A DNA stretch of 11,676 nucleotides from Gyrodactylus bullatarudis (GCA_012064415.1 SSNU01002960.1:1-11676); one strand, 5' to 3'; counted from the stretch's first letter, positions 1-7,127 are shown. The notes: generated by a model from the sequence alone, not told the origin. Made by a program: numbers and translations.

Positions 1-135
1 TCCTATTGCAACCAGTTCATAAATAGATTTCTGACCATATGTTTTATACATCATTCGATTTCTCTTGAAGAGCCCATTCAGATTCTGATCCAGGCTAGAA
101 ATCGAAATTTTGCAAAATCTATCTCTAGTGTACAA
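1..135. repeat. Dispersed direct repeat, copy A (pairs with 3866-3999)
   Basis: Bases 1-135 align in the same orientation with 3866-3999. In the first 60 positions I count 9 mismatches. The next ~65 contain a comparable rate and a single 1-base gap. Similarity stops abruptly near 135 and 3999. It probably continues to the left, outside the window. Confidence 0.8.
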
Positions 136-171
136 ACTAATATTTTTGACTAACCCTACGTAACAAGTGTT
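1..171 (-). pseudogene. Edge-truncated open frame of unknown family (copy A)
   Basis: On the minus strand a frame is open for 57 codons, from just after a TAA at 172-174 to the window edge, with no stop. It includes the peptide segments SSLDQNLNGLF, KRNRMMYKTYGQK and SIYELVAIG. I do not recognise the family. The reason to treat it as former coding sequence is that 1-135 aligns with 3866-3999 at about 85% identity, and most differences leave similar amino acids (YKTYGQKSIYELVAI against YRAFDPKSVYELGAI). No start codon is assigned, because the frame simply begins after a stop. It lies about 0.9 kb downstream, in the minus sense, of the PLE reverse transcriptase relic, but nothing in it resembles a known PLE domain. 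It could belong to another retroelement or to an unrelated gene family. Confidence 0.4.
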
Positions 172-1086
172 TTAATTGTTCAGGTTTACATTCTAAAGTA
201 ATTAAGCGACCTTGATTGTTAAAATTTAGAATATTTAAAAATTACCTATTGTCTGATACTGTGTATTGAAATCAAAACAAAGATTTAAAAGTAATAAGTA
301 TCAGTATTACTGTATTAAAAACAACCCTAAAGCTTTAAAATTTTGATATTGATGTTGTGCATATTTTCAAGTAATGAGGAATAAACATATCATTGGTCTT
401 ATCTTTTTAAATATATCCTTGATGTATCTCGCAAAAAAGTATTTCTTGTAATTGCTTGGACTAATACCGTTTTATTAAAATATAAATCTATTAATTCATT
501 ACATACCACATAATTTTTTGAGGCCATTGACAATATTTGAAAAACATAGAGACTTAAGAATCAATACTTCTTATATATCCACTAAAATGTGTAATTGATT
601 ATTCATAATATTTTCACGAATTCAGTACATGATCTATTATCACATTTTTCAAAAGATGTTTTGGTGTTTTCAAGATATTCAAAACATAAATAGGCATTTT
701 CAGTTGATGTATATACTCTGGAGGTTTTTACAAGAAACCTAATCAAGTTTTTTCAAATTATACTCCCCCAAAAAAACCAAAATGGGATTAAAAGGTTTTC
801 CATTTCTCAAAAATTTAACTTCAGGTTTTGTGAGCTCGCATAGGGCGACAAGGTATCATTAGATAGGAAATCTAATTTTGATTCTAATTATGCCTAATTA
901 GTTAATTGATTTTTTTATCTTAATAAAAATTTAATTGTTTGAAATAATTTTCTAATTTATCTCAAAATCTAATCACAATTAAGAAAATATAATCTCAGAT
1001 CTGAAATCAGCACAAAATTTCGATCCAGCAAATGTTTGGGTCATGATCCTATTGCAAAAATTTCTATAAAGTTTCCTAGGTTGTAA
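172..1086. other. AT-rich stretch with no recognisable feature
   Basis: I see no coding frame of useful length, no RNA gene and no terminal repeat in this stretch. It consists of AT-rich low-complexity DNA with scattered homopolymer runs, for example C5A7 near 765-776 and the alternating TAATT-type sequence near 885-960. A fragment of the downstream PLE body could be present but too decayed to recognise. Confidence 0.5.
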
Positions 1087-1919
1087 TTATTGTGTTTTTT
1101 TGAGTTCACTGTTGACTTTGTCTTTGAAGATTTTCGGCATGTGATCCTTTTTTCTTGTATTTGTAAACTTGGAACTATCGGCTAATTGATTGGTCATATT
1201 TGTCCTTCTGTAGAATTACCATTGCTGTTCCTTTTTCTGGTTTCGTCAGCATAATATTGGTGTTTTTACTGATCTTCTTTAGGACTCTGTAGTGTCTTGG
1301 TTGAAGGTATTCGAAATTGGTTTCATGACTTGAGTATTCATTACAAAACGTAGCCATGAATAGTTGGAATTTTTCTCTCGTATCTTCGCTAATGCTGTAT
1401 AGAGCATCTGTTTTATCAATTAGGGAGTCAAATGCAGTTTTTGTTTCAATTTGGGAGTCATTTTTCTTTGGAATGCAAAAGCAGGTCCTAAAAATTCTTT
1501 GTACATCTGATCCAGTTTAAGGTCTGTAAAGTTAAAATTGCAGCCTGGAGATCTCTTCCCATTATAATATTGAAGTCAACATTTTCTTTCTGTACTTCAT
1601 ATAATATTCGACGCTTGTTTTTAAGCTTCTTTATTGATGATTGTAGAATCAATAAGTTCGGTTGATTTGATATTCTTGATGAGGAAGTTGAGGGGTAGGA
1701 TTGGTTTGCAATACAGTCTTCATAGAATGAGATAAGTTCCTGGTTGAGTAGGTATTTCCCATTCCATATCAAGTAGAATTCTAACTTCTTTATTAAATCA
1801 TCGATTTTAACAGCTGGGAGATTTTTAGTTGAGAAATTTTGAGTTCTAAACCTTCTTTTTGACAAACCATTGTTTGAGATGTGTACGAATAGATGAATTT
1901 CAATTTTTGTGTAATATAC
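1087..1919 (-). pseudogene. Penelope-like element reverse transcriptase, N-terminal half, frameshifted
   Basis: The minus strand carries consecutive open segments in shifting frames that read as one protein. First (1919-1488) is a lysine-rich N-terminal region containing NLPAVKIDDLIKKLEFYL. A shifted frame (about 1533-1420) reads NFTDLKLDQMYKEFLGPAFAF, resembling the 'N-L/F-(S/T)-D..L...E...L...F' block ahead of the RT fingers in PLEs. Another frame (about 1510-1175) contains TNIMLTKPEKGTAMVILQ then KDKYDQS, matching the PLE pattern K-(P/A)-(D/E)-K-G-x-x-(V/M)-V-I followed by a D-Y motif. A last frame (about 1200-1087) continues LADSSKFTNTRKKD and stops at a TAA at 1087-1089. The RT palm with YxDD and the GIY-YIG endonuclease are absent. 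Family features are established knowledge; the assignment to PLEs is by motif recall, not alignment. It is a dead copy with at least three frameshifts. Confidence 0.68.
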
Positions 1920-2117
1920 TCAAGGAGTATCTCATATAGATGATGTATGTGGATGGGAAGATATACAATATTATATTGTCAATATATATAGTGTACAATA
2001 CACCTTGAACATATACCTTATCTTTCTTCTCTAAGAACTTTATCTTATATTTTAATACGAATTATCTGGCTGTGATGACTTGCCATATCATAAATTAGTC
2101 CTGTCTCATAGCAATCG
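1920..2117. other. Non-coding AT-rich stretch upstream of the PLE relic
   Basis: This is the sequence 5' of the minus-strand PLE relic. It is rich in TATA-like runs, for example the ATATATATAG run near 1982-1991. I see no coding frame or defined repeat. It could contain the former leader of the PLE copy, but nothing supports a boundary. Confidence 0.4.
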
Positions 2118-2183
2118 ATTTCGCCAGGTCTTATCAATCTCTGATCTTGGTCTGATATATGTTTATAAAATTATAAATTTTAA
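2118..2183 (+). repeat. Left arm of inverted repeat
   Basis: This 66-base arm includes a 6-base insertion (TCTGAT) that is missing from the partner arm. See the element at 2118-2470. Confidence 0.75.
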
Positions 2184-2412
2184 CCCTTTCAAAACCAACT
2201 CGAAAAATTTGATGCGATTTCTTTCAAACTTTCACAGTTCGATCTTCTTATGACTCAGATGATCAAAATAAAATTTCATGATCTAGATAATGCATGTCAT
2301 CTGGGCATTTAAATAAAATTGTGAAATTTTCTTCACTAGCCTGGCAACCACATTGTACTAGGTGTCTTTTTATAGATGAACTCTTTCTGTTGAGGTGTTC
2401 TCGTATTTTTCA

Positions 2413-2470
2413 TTAAAATTCATAATTTTATAAACATATATCAGACCAGGATTGATATACCTGGTGAAAT
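2413..2470 (-). repeat. Right arm of inverted repeat
   Basis: This 58-base arm is inverted relative to 2118-2183. It also contains its own small hairpin, CCAGG-(9 bases)-CCTGG, at 2447-2465. Confidence 0.75.
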
Positions 2471-3733
2471 ACGTATTTCTCTTCAATAATGTTCTTTTTA
2501 AAAACATCCAATAATAAATTTCACTATGGGATATTCGGACGTATATGTAAGTATACGTAAATATTTAATTCGAAATAATAATTATTTTTTACCTTAGCCA
2601 TTTGAGTGGAATCAATCGAAATTTTTTTTTATTAATTTATAGTGTTTATCAGTTTATTTTATTTATTCATATCCAGATACACATTTACCACATGAATGAT
2701 GGGAATGTAGAAAAATCTGGAATGTATTGATAACAATCCTTGTCAGTTCCATTGTTTTCTTATAAACTGAATGCGCACTAACAAAACTTGAACATAAATA
2801 TTTTTTCTTTGCTATTTAATAATATGATTAATACAATTTAATTTAATTCAGAAAGATGAACAATTTATGAAAAAAAACAAGCAAAGGATTTAAAAAAAAG
2901 TAGAATTCTTATTCCTAAATTTTAAAAGTTTGCCTAAATTATTGAGCTCTAATAGAAAAAAAAGAAAGGTAAAGGAACCAAATTAAAAGATGTAAGAAAA
3001 ACTTATTTGTACTAAAATAAGAATATTTAAGAACGCATTCAAAATCTCTTCTAGCTCAAACACCTTATCAACCGGATTTAAGAATCTCTTTTTCTATGAG
3101 ATGTCTACGACCATCGGTTTTGAGTTGTGTCACCGAAATCATATTAATAAAGATAGAATATTATGATGTCAATTATTTCCAAGATGGTTATGATGTCAAT
3201 TATTTCCAAAATAAGGCCTTTATTTCGGGCATTCTCATAAGTGGGATACATGCAATTTGAGTAAAAATTTGCAAGATAAATAAAACACCATCAAATTCCA
3301 ATAATTTTTCTAGTTTTAGTTACATGGTTAAATCTCTTTAAATCGTTGAAAAACGATAAAAAATTGTGAAGAATTATATAAATCTCAATGATTATTAATT
3401 TAAATCATTTCGATTTCCCTTAATTATTTTATTTGCAAATCTTGCACTTGAGTTTAAAGTTGTTTTACTCATAAATTAATTATAAATATGTTTATATATT
3501 TATCATTCATCTGTAAATTAAATTCAATATTCACTACTTTTAGAATCAAAATTATGATGGAGATGCGTTAGGTGAGGTTAATATAAATGATGTAAGTTAA
3601 ACTCTGGATTAACTGATACAGTACGACCTAAGTAAAAGATGTAGAAAAATGAATCCTTCTCTCTGCCCCTTTTCTTTTGAATTAGTATCAGAATGCAGTG
3701 AAAAATAAATTTCTCTAAAATATATATCAGAGA
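2471..3733. other. Non-coding AT-rich stretch with short repeats only
   Basis: No coding relic is recognisable here. Visible structure is limited to a small perfect hairpin (ACGTATA, 6-base loop, TATACGT at 2539-2558), A-rich sequence around 2865-3010, and the 22-bp tandem duplication at 3161-3209. Confidence 0.5.
3161..3209. repeat. 22-bp tandem duplication with 5-bp spacer
   Basis: A 22-base unit beginning TTATGATGTCAATTATTTCC occurs at 3161-3182 and again, without mismatch, at 3188-3209. The 5-base spacer is GATGG. Perfect identity in otherwise decayed DNA suggests a recent duplication, by slippage or local repair. Confidence 0.9.
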
Positions 3734-3990
3734 TTAGTGAGATTTGAACGGGCAGATAATGAGGTATGCATGATCTAAGACGCTTTCGTTAATATATATT
3801 CCGAAACAAACAAATGCCTCTATTTGATGCGTGTTTTGTTGATCAATAATACTTATTTTACTTATTTCTATTGCACCCAGTTCATAAACAGATTTCGGAT
3901 CAAATGCTCTATACATTATTCGAATTCTCCTGAAAAGCCTATTAGATTCTGATCTAGGCTAAAAATCGAAGATTCTCAAAATCTATTTCT
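3734..3990 (-). pseudogene. Coding relic of unknown family (copy B)
   Basis: The minus strand encodes about 60 residues in one frame up to a stop near 3734, including MYRAFDPKSVYELGAIEI, SKISIIDQQNTHQIEAFVCF and INESVLDHAYLIICPFKSH. Upstream, the matching segment SLDQNLIGF lies in a different frame. A 1-base gap relative to copy A (1-171) falls exactly between them, so the ancestral frame was continuous and copy B carries a single-base deletion. The family is not recognised. The hydrophobic, Cys-containing C-terminal part is present only here, because copy A is cut by the window edge. It could be a retroelement protein or a duplicated host exon. Confidence 0.45.
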
Positions 3991-3999
3991 ATTAAACAA
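3866..3999. repeat. Dispersed direct repeat, copy B (pairs with 1-135)
   Basis: This is the second copy of the ~135-base repeat at about 85% identity. Flanking sequences differ: similarity ends just before the short tandem repeat at 4002-4039. Confidence 0.8.
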
Positions 4000-4001
4000 G
4001 T

Positions 4002-4039
4002 AGTCTAAAACTGAGTCTAAAACTGAAAGTCTAAAATTG
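4002..4039. repeat. Three copies of a 12-bp unit
   Basis: AGTCTAAAACTG occurs at 4002-4013 and 4014-4025. After two A residues a third copy with one change (AGTCTAAAATTG) is at 4028-4039. It begins exactly where the similarity between copies A and B ends. Confidence 0.85.
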
Positions 4040-4732
4040 AGCTATTTCTTTAAGAATTTAAACTTTCATCTACTAGGTATTAGGTTTATTAAGAAAAGAA
4101 ATAGATCGAGAAGCTCTGGAAATCGTGTCGGAAACGAAACAAGGTTTATTTCAACCTTGTGTTATATAAATTTGAGCTAATTTGATAACATATGATAAAC
4201 TATTAATATATCACCTAGTCATCAGGAATATATTCACACCTATTTTCTGAATAAAAATTCTGTAGTCACGGTGATAATGTTCAATCAAACATTTAGTTAT
4301 GACAACTGGTTTCGGATCCGAAACCATATACTGATATCCTCGAATTCTAAATCTAGTCTTGTGGAATTGGATGAGCTGGAAGCATGGATTGAAATACCAT
4401 TGTTTTTTCGTGTTACTAGAAATGCTCATATGGCGTTATCAGAGTGATGGTCAGAGTGTTACTAGGAATATCATCAAATCAGATTGTGAAAATGTTTGAA
4501 AATCGAGAAAAGAATCGACTGTAATATTCTGATTGCTGGTCTATTTTCGGAAGGCAATATTCTCTTCTTCAAAGACCTTTCTGAAACGTTGAGCCGCTAG
4601 AAAATGTACATGTTTGTCTTTGTCACTAGCCATAGATAGCAGGATGAGTTCAGGATGGGCCAATAAACTCGTCTTCTGTAAGGATTCATGGTCATATCCG
4701 ATGAAATACCATATATCCTACAATGAATGTGA
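4040..4732. other. Unassigned stretch between coding relics
   Basis: No protein is recognisable. By position this could be the N-terminal and palm region of the plus-strand PLE relic, but I could not find a YxDD-like motif in any plus frame. A 72-codon minus frame at 4211-4429 has no recognisable motif and overlaps the palindrome at 4307-4326. I do not call it a gene. Confidence 0.4.
4307..4326. repeat. Perfect 20-bp palindrome
   Basis: TGGTTTCGGATCCGAAACCA reads identically on both strands and is GC-rich against its surroundings. As RNA or single-stranded DNA it could form a tight hairpin. On the minus strand it ends in CCGAAACC. Confidence 0.95.
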
Positions 4733-5200
4733 AAAATATGCTTCACGAGGGAAGATGAACAAGGAAACAAATTGAATTTTTTTGATGTCCTAGTCACAAA
4801 AAGTGACGAGCTCGCACTCACGAGCATCTATAGGAAAAGTCGGTACCCAGTCAATTTTTACTGTTTTTAAGCTACAGTCCTGCCAGCCAAAAGAAAAGTG
4901 TGGTCAGAAAAGAGTTTTTAAAGATCCAGAGACTCCCAACAGAATCTAACCAATCGAATGACAGACGAGTATTGACTGACCTTTTGATAAAATATGGTTA
5001 TCCAGAAGCTTTCATTCAGAAACATTCAAACGTTTGGGTGAAGGCTAAAGGTTGAGGATTTGACACCAATATATCTGAAAGTACCGTTTAAGGGAGATGC
5101 TACTCATCAAATCTTAACGAAGAAATTATTTGAGATCACGAAAAAAGCGTTCCCAGGACACAAGCTTCGTGTCCTTCCTGGTACTCTACACCTTGGTTAG
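4733..5200 (+). pseudogene. Penelope-like element reverse transcriptase, C-terminal part, frameshifted
   Basis: Three overlapping plus-strand segments read in order as the end of a PLE reverse transcriptase. Segment 1 (4733-4870) has CFTREDEQGNKLNFFDVLVT then LTSIYRK, matching the family pattern F-T-x-E-x-E...L-x-F-(L/F)-D-V-x-V...Y-R-K that follows the YxDD block. Segment 2 (to a TGA at 5053-5055) has SYSPASQRK and DLLIKYGYPEAFIQKH, matching the 'S.HP..K' and '(N/Y)GYP..FI.K' blocks. Segment 3 (5042-5200) has TPIYLKVPFKGDATHQI and FEITKKAFPGHKLRV, matching the conserved '(L/V)P(F/Y).GD' block before the linker. It stops at a TAG at 5198-5200 without a GIY-YIG endonuclease. Frameshifts lie in the T-rich run near 4855-4868 and at about 5042-5053. 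The strand is opposite to the N-terminal PLE relic at 1087-1919. Confidence 0.72.
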
Positions 5201-5256
5201 AAAGAAAAGGTGTAATTTACTTATAAAAGTGTAAGTGTGGCTCATTTTAAGTATAT

Positions 5257-5325
5257 AAAAGTAGATTAAAGTAAAAAAATTAATAAAAGCTTTATTACTC
5301 ATTATTCACTCATCTTCCAAATCCT
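5257..5325 (+). repeat. Decayed copy of the hammerhead-bearing terminal repeat
   Basis: Bases 5282-5325 match 6031-6073 with six mismatches and one gap (about 84%). The short stem-loop ATAAA-AGC-TTTAT and the following ACT are preserved. Upstream AAAAGT is also present (5257-5262), at nearly the same distance as in the second copy. The core between them reads AGATTAAAG instead of CTGACGAG, so catalytic nucleotides are missing. It starts about 60 bases after the PLE reading frame ends, which fits a degenerate PLE terminal repeat (inference). Confidence 0.6.
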
Positions 5326-5467
5326 TTGACAAATAACTATTTTTACGAATTCAGATGAAATATATGAATATTAATGCTGAGGTTTAAATAAGCGATGGGC
5401 TAACTAGGAAAATACTCACATTCGGTTTTTTAATGCGTATTAATTTTTCAAGCCAAAGTAAAACAAA
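5326..5467. other. Spacer between terminal repeat and piggyBac insertion
   Basis: No gene is visible. The first part (AAATAACTATTTTT near 5330-5343) loosely resembles AAATAATTATTTT near 6104-6117, after the second repeat copy. The repeat may therefore extend further than its well-conserved 44 bases. Confidence 0.4.
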
Positions 5468-5483
5468 CCCTTGCATGCAAAAT
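5468..5483 (+). repeat. piggyBac left terminal inverted repeat
   Basis: CCCTTGCATGCAAAAT starts with the CCC typical of piggyBac ends and matches 5914-5929 inverted at 16 of 16 positions. Confidence 0.85.
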
Positions 5484-5500
5484 GGGGTCTTTTAGACCCC
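5484..5500. repeat. Subterminal palindrome GGGGTCT-TTT-AGACCCC
   Basis: Perfect 7-bp arms flank a 3-base centre. The motif directly abuts the left terminal repeat and is the exact reverse complement of the copy at 5656-5672. It may be a transposase-binding subterminal site (inference). Confidence 0.85.
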
Positions 5501-5655
5501 AGGGCAATTTTGAATGGATATAACTTTTTTGTTTCACTATTTTTCTTTGTGAATTTTTAATATAGTTTCGAGATAAGAATAACAAACAGTTTTTTACTTA
5601 GTTTGAAGTTATATCACATTTGGTCGTCGAGTTAGTAGCTGTTTTTTGGATAAAT

Positions 5656-5672
5656 GGGGTCTAAAAGACCCC
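5656..5672. repeat. Internal palindrome GGGGTCT-AAA-AGACCCC
   Basis: This is an inverted copy of the palindrome at 5484-5500. It lies about 77 bases upstream of the transposase start codon. A role as transposase or promoter site is inference. Confidence 0.85.
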
Positions 5673-5748
5673 ATACTGTTTATTATTAGAAAACAGGATT
5701 GTTTGGATAAAAAAACTTATTTTTTAGTATAGAATCATTATTTCATTT

Positions 5749-5943
5749 ATGGACAGAGGTAGCAGAACTATTACTTTAGCTCTCGCTCTACAAGAAGAGC
5801 ATCTTCAAAATATTTTAATTGATAAAGAATTTCATGATAGCTTGGAAGAAGATCATGTAGAGTATGAAAGTGATTCAACAGACGATGAAAGACCCCAATT
5901 GTATATTTTTATGATTTTGCATGCAAGGGTTAAATTATTATAG
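5749..5943 (+). pseudogene. piggyBac transposase N-terminal fragment
   Basis: The frame starts with ATG at 5749 and reads MDRGSRTITLALALQEEHLQ, then acidic stretches HDSLEEDHVEYESD and STDDE. A short N-terminal region rich in Asp, Glu and Ser before the catalytic domain is typical of piggyBac transposases, which are about 550-600 residues. Only about 46 codons remain. From about 5888 the frame runs into the right subterminal motif AAAGACCCC and terminal repeat, so the last ~18 residues (ending HARVKLL) are a by-product of the deletion junction. The frame contains no stop before the junction, which suggests the element is not extremely old or passed through an intact source. It has no catalytic residues and cannot encode an active transposase. 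Confidence 0.65.
5914..5933 (-). repeat. piggyBac right terminal inverted repeat plus TTAA target site
   Basis: ATTTTGCATGCAAGGG (5914-5929) is the inverted copy of the left end and is followed directly by TTAA (5930-5933). Confidence 0.85.
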
Positions 5944-6000
5944 ACTAATTTTTTTCAGAGGATTTCACAAATGTACTAATATTCTTGTATAAATATCAAG

Positions 6001-6061
6001 CTGGTGTAAAAGTCTGACGAGATCCGGTGAAATAAAAGCTTTATAACTACATATTCACTAG
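6001..6061 (+). ncRNA. Type I hammerhead ribozyme candidate (PLE terminal-repeat type)
   Basis: The core reads CTGACGA (6014-6020, fitting CUGANGA), then GAAA (6029-6032). It is followed by a short closed stem III, ATAAA-AGC-TTTAT (6032-6044), with the A-U pair expected at 15.1-16.1, and an unpaired A (6045) at the cleavage position. Stem I closes at both ends: AGT (6011-6013) pairs with ACT (6046-6048), and further out CTGGTGTAA (6001-6009) pairs with TTCACTAG (6054-6061), with one bulge and one G-U pair. The internal loop between is usual for natural hammerheads. An open stem I with minimal stem III is the arrangement known for PLE-associated hammerheads. The weak point is stem II: the eight bases GATCCGGT allow only a G-U pair beside the core, so this copy may be inactive or slow. 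Confidence 0.6.
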
Positions 6062-6073
6062 TCTTCAAATCCT
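6031..6073 (+). repeat. Terminal-repeat copy 2 (pairs with 5282-5325)
   Basis: These 43 bases match 5282-5325 with six mismatches and one gap in the same orientation. They contain the 3' half of the hammerhead candidate. The two copies flank the piggyBac insertion. Confidence 0.75.
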
Positions 6074-6595
6074 CTTAATTAATTCCTCATTAAATAGTTC
6101 AATAAATAATTATTTTCAGATACAAAATGAAATTGTTGATGATCATAAAGATTTCGAAATTGTAAATAAAATAAATTAACCCAAAAGTTTTCGTTAACTA
6201 GAAGCAATATAGAAACCAGACCAAAAGTAAATAATTCTTCAAAAAGATTTTCTAGCTTAATGTTTCTGGATATGTGAATACCGGTGAAGTTCTTTATAGT
6301 ATTAAGGAAAAGCCAGAAACCCCTTACAAGTTCGAAGGAGATGTAAGCCATCTTAGTATGATTTTTGATATAATATAAGTGTTCGATATATTTTTTATAA
6401 TTTGATTCGTAATAAGCATATTAGCACAGATGATCACAGTGCCCTTCCAGAATTCAATACCTCATACAAGCACTAATAAGTTCGAGAGCCATTTTTTAAT
6501 TTTTTAAATGAGAATTCTCCGTTCTTGAATCCCAATCACAAAAACAAACTCTCAATCATTGATAGAATGATCTGAATCGAATCAAAATATGAAAA
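6074..6595. other. Unassigned stretch between hammerhead repeat and Tigger relic
   Basis: A 90-codon minus frame (6079-6351) is hydrophobic and Phe/Leu/Asn-rich, the pattern AT-rich DNA gives by chance. A short plus frame near 6275-6377 (NTGEVLYSIKEKPETPYKFE) has no recognisable match either. No terminal repeat of the Tigger element was found here. Confidence 0.35.
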
Positions 6596-6805
6596 GTGAG
6601 GTATAATAATCTTGGGTGCGCAGAAGGTCACATAATTACTGAGTTGAAGCCAAATTTGTGCGTCCAAGAGGAACTGGCAAGAAAATTGGGTTTAAAAGGT
6701 CGAGATTTCTGGAGCAAGCAAATTGCAATAATAGACAGAATACTCAAACTAATGATAGAACGTCCCACCCTATCTTCCTTACAAAAAGGAAAACAGAAGT
6801 CATAA
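6596..6805 (+). pseudogene. Possible DNA-binding region of the Tigger/pogo transposase
   Basis: A 69-codon frame with no ATG start contains NLCVQEELARKLGLKGRDF followed by IIDRILK. The Q-E-x-L-A-x-x-L-G segment resembles the second helix-turn-helix (CENP-B type) of pogo and Tigger transposases, in which '(Q)EKA.ELA.KLG...F' precedes 'GWL.RF'. It lies about 600 bases upstream of the first catalytic Asp on the same strand, which is roughly the right order. The middle part (6822-7019) gives an open frame with no recognisable motif. The assignment rests on a short motif and position only, and a chance match is possible. Confidence 0.4.
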
Positions 6806-7127
6806 TGAACATAACAAGATTTTGGTTGTAGCCAATAATCGATTAATTTTAGTTCTTAATAGGGATCCGAAAACGGTCACAGAGTTGGATGGAAATAAAA
6901 TTAACGAGAAGTCAACAATACAGTCATTGACACACATGAAGGGTCGTGAATTTTTTACACATCAAACCAGATTGTTATTTATACATCTTTCTGCCAACCC
7001 ACATCTGACCAATGATTAGTATTCAAGATTAGTATCAACCAATGAAATTTGAGGATCATGTAATTTTTATTTCTTTCACTTCATCATTTTTAAAGCTATA
7101 ACATAGTATAGTGGTTGAATAATATTT

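Larger units (their letters stand above)
2118..2470. mobile_element. Inverted-repeat (MITE- or foldback-like) element, unclassified
   Basis: Bases 2118-2183 and 2413-2470 are inverted copies of one another. The core, TTGGTCTGATATATGTTTAT and onward (2147-2183), matches the reverse complement of 2413-2449 over 37 positions with two mismatches. The outer part (ATTTCGCCAGGT against ATTTCACCAGGT, then ATCAATC) also matches, with a 6-base insertion and a 1-base indel on the left. The arms enclose about 230 bp with no coding frame. I found no convincing target-site duplication. That leaves a MITE, a foldback element, or two opposite insertions of one short repeat as alternatives. Confidence 0.6.
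5468..5929 (+). mobile_element. Non-autonomous piggyBac-like element (internal-deletion MITE)
   Basis: The ends are perfect 16-bp inverted repeats: CCCTTGCATGCAAAAT at 5468-5483 and its reverse complement at 5914-5929. The right end is followed by TTAA (5930-5933), the obligatory piggyBac target. The left flank reads CAAA (5464-5467), two changes from TTAA, as expected for an old insertion. Inside are two GGGGTCT-type palindromes (5484-5500 and 5656-5672) and a short acidic reading frame resembling the N-terminus of piggyBac transposases. A third half-site, AAAGACCCC (5888-5896), lies near the right end. The DDD catalytic domain and C-terminal zinc finger of an autonomous element are deleted. 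It probably moved in trans, using a full-length relative's transposase (inference). Confidence 0.8.

Noticed and set aside
1240..1260. CTGACGA on the minus strand within the PLE relic
   Set aside because: It is explained by the coding sequence (LTKP of the KPEKG motif), and there is no flanking pairing.
4190..4230. Second hammerhead on the minus strand, from CTGATGA near 4216-4224
   Set aside because: No GAAA follows at the required distance, and no stem II or stem III can be drawn.
4597..4827. 76-codon minus-strand frame
   Set aside because: It lies opposite the PLE reverse transcriptase motifs on the plus strand, which explain the sequence. The minus translation has no recognisable domain.
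6079..6351. 90-codon minus-strand hydrophobic frame, considered as a chemoreceptor fragment
   Set aside because: Phe/Leu/Asn-rich composition is what AT-rich DNA gives by chance, and no receptor signature motif is present.
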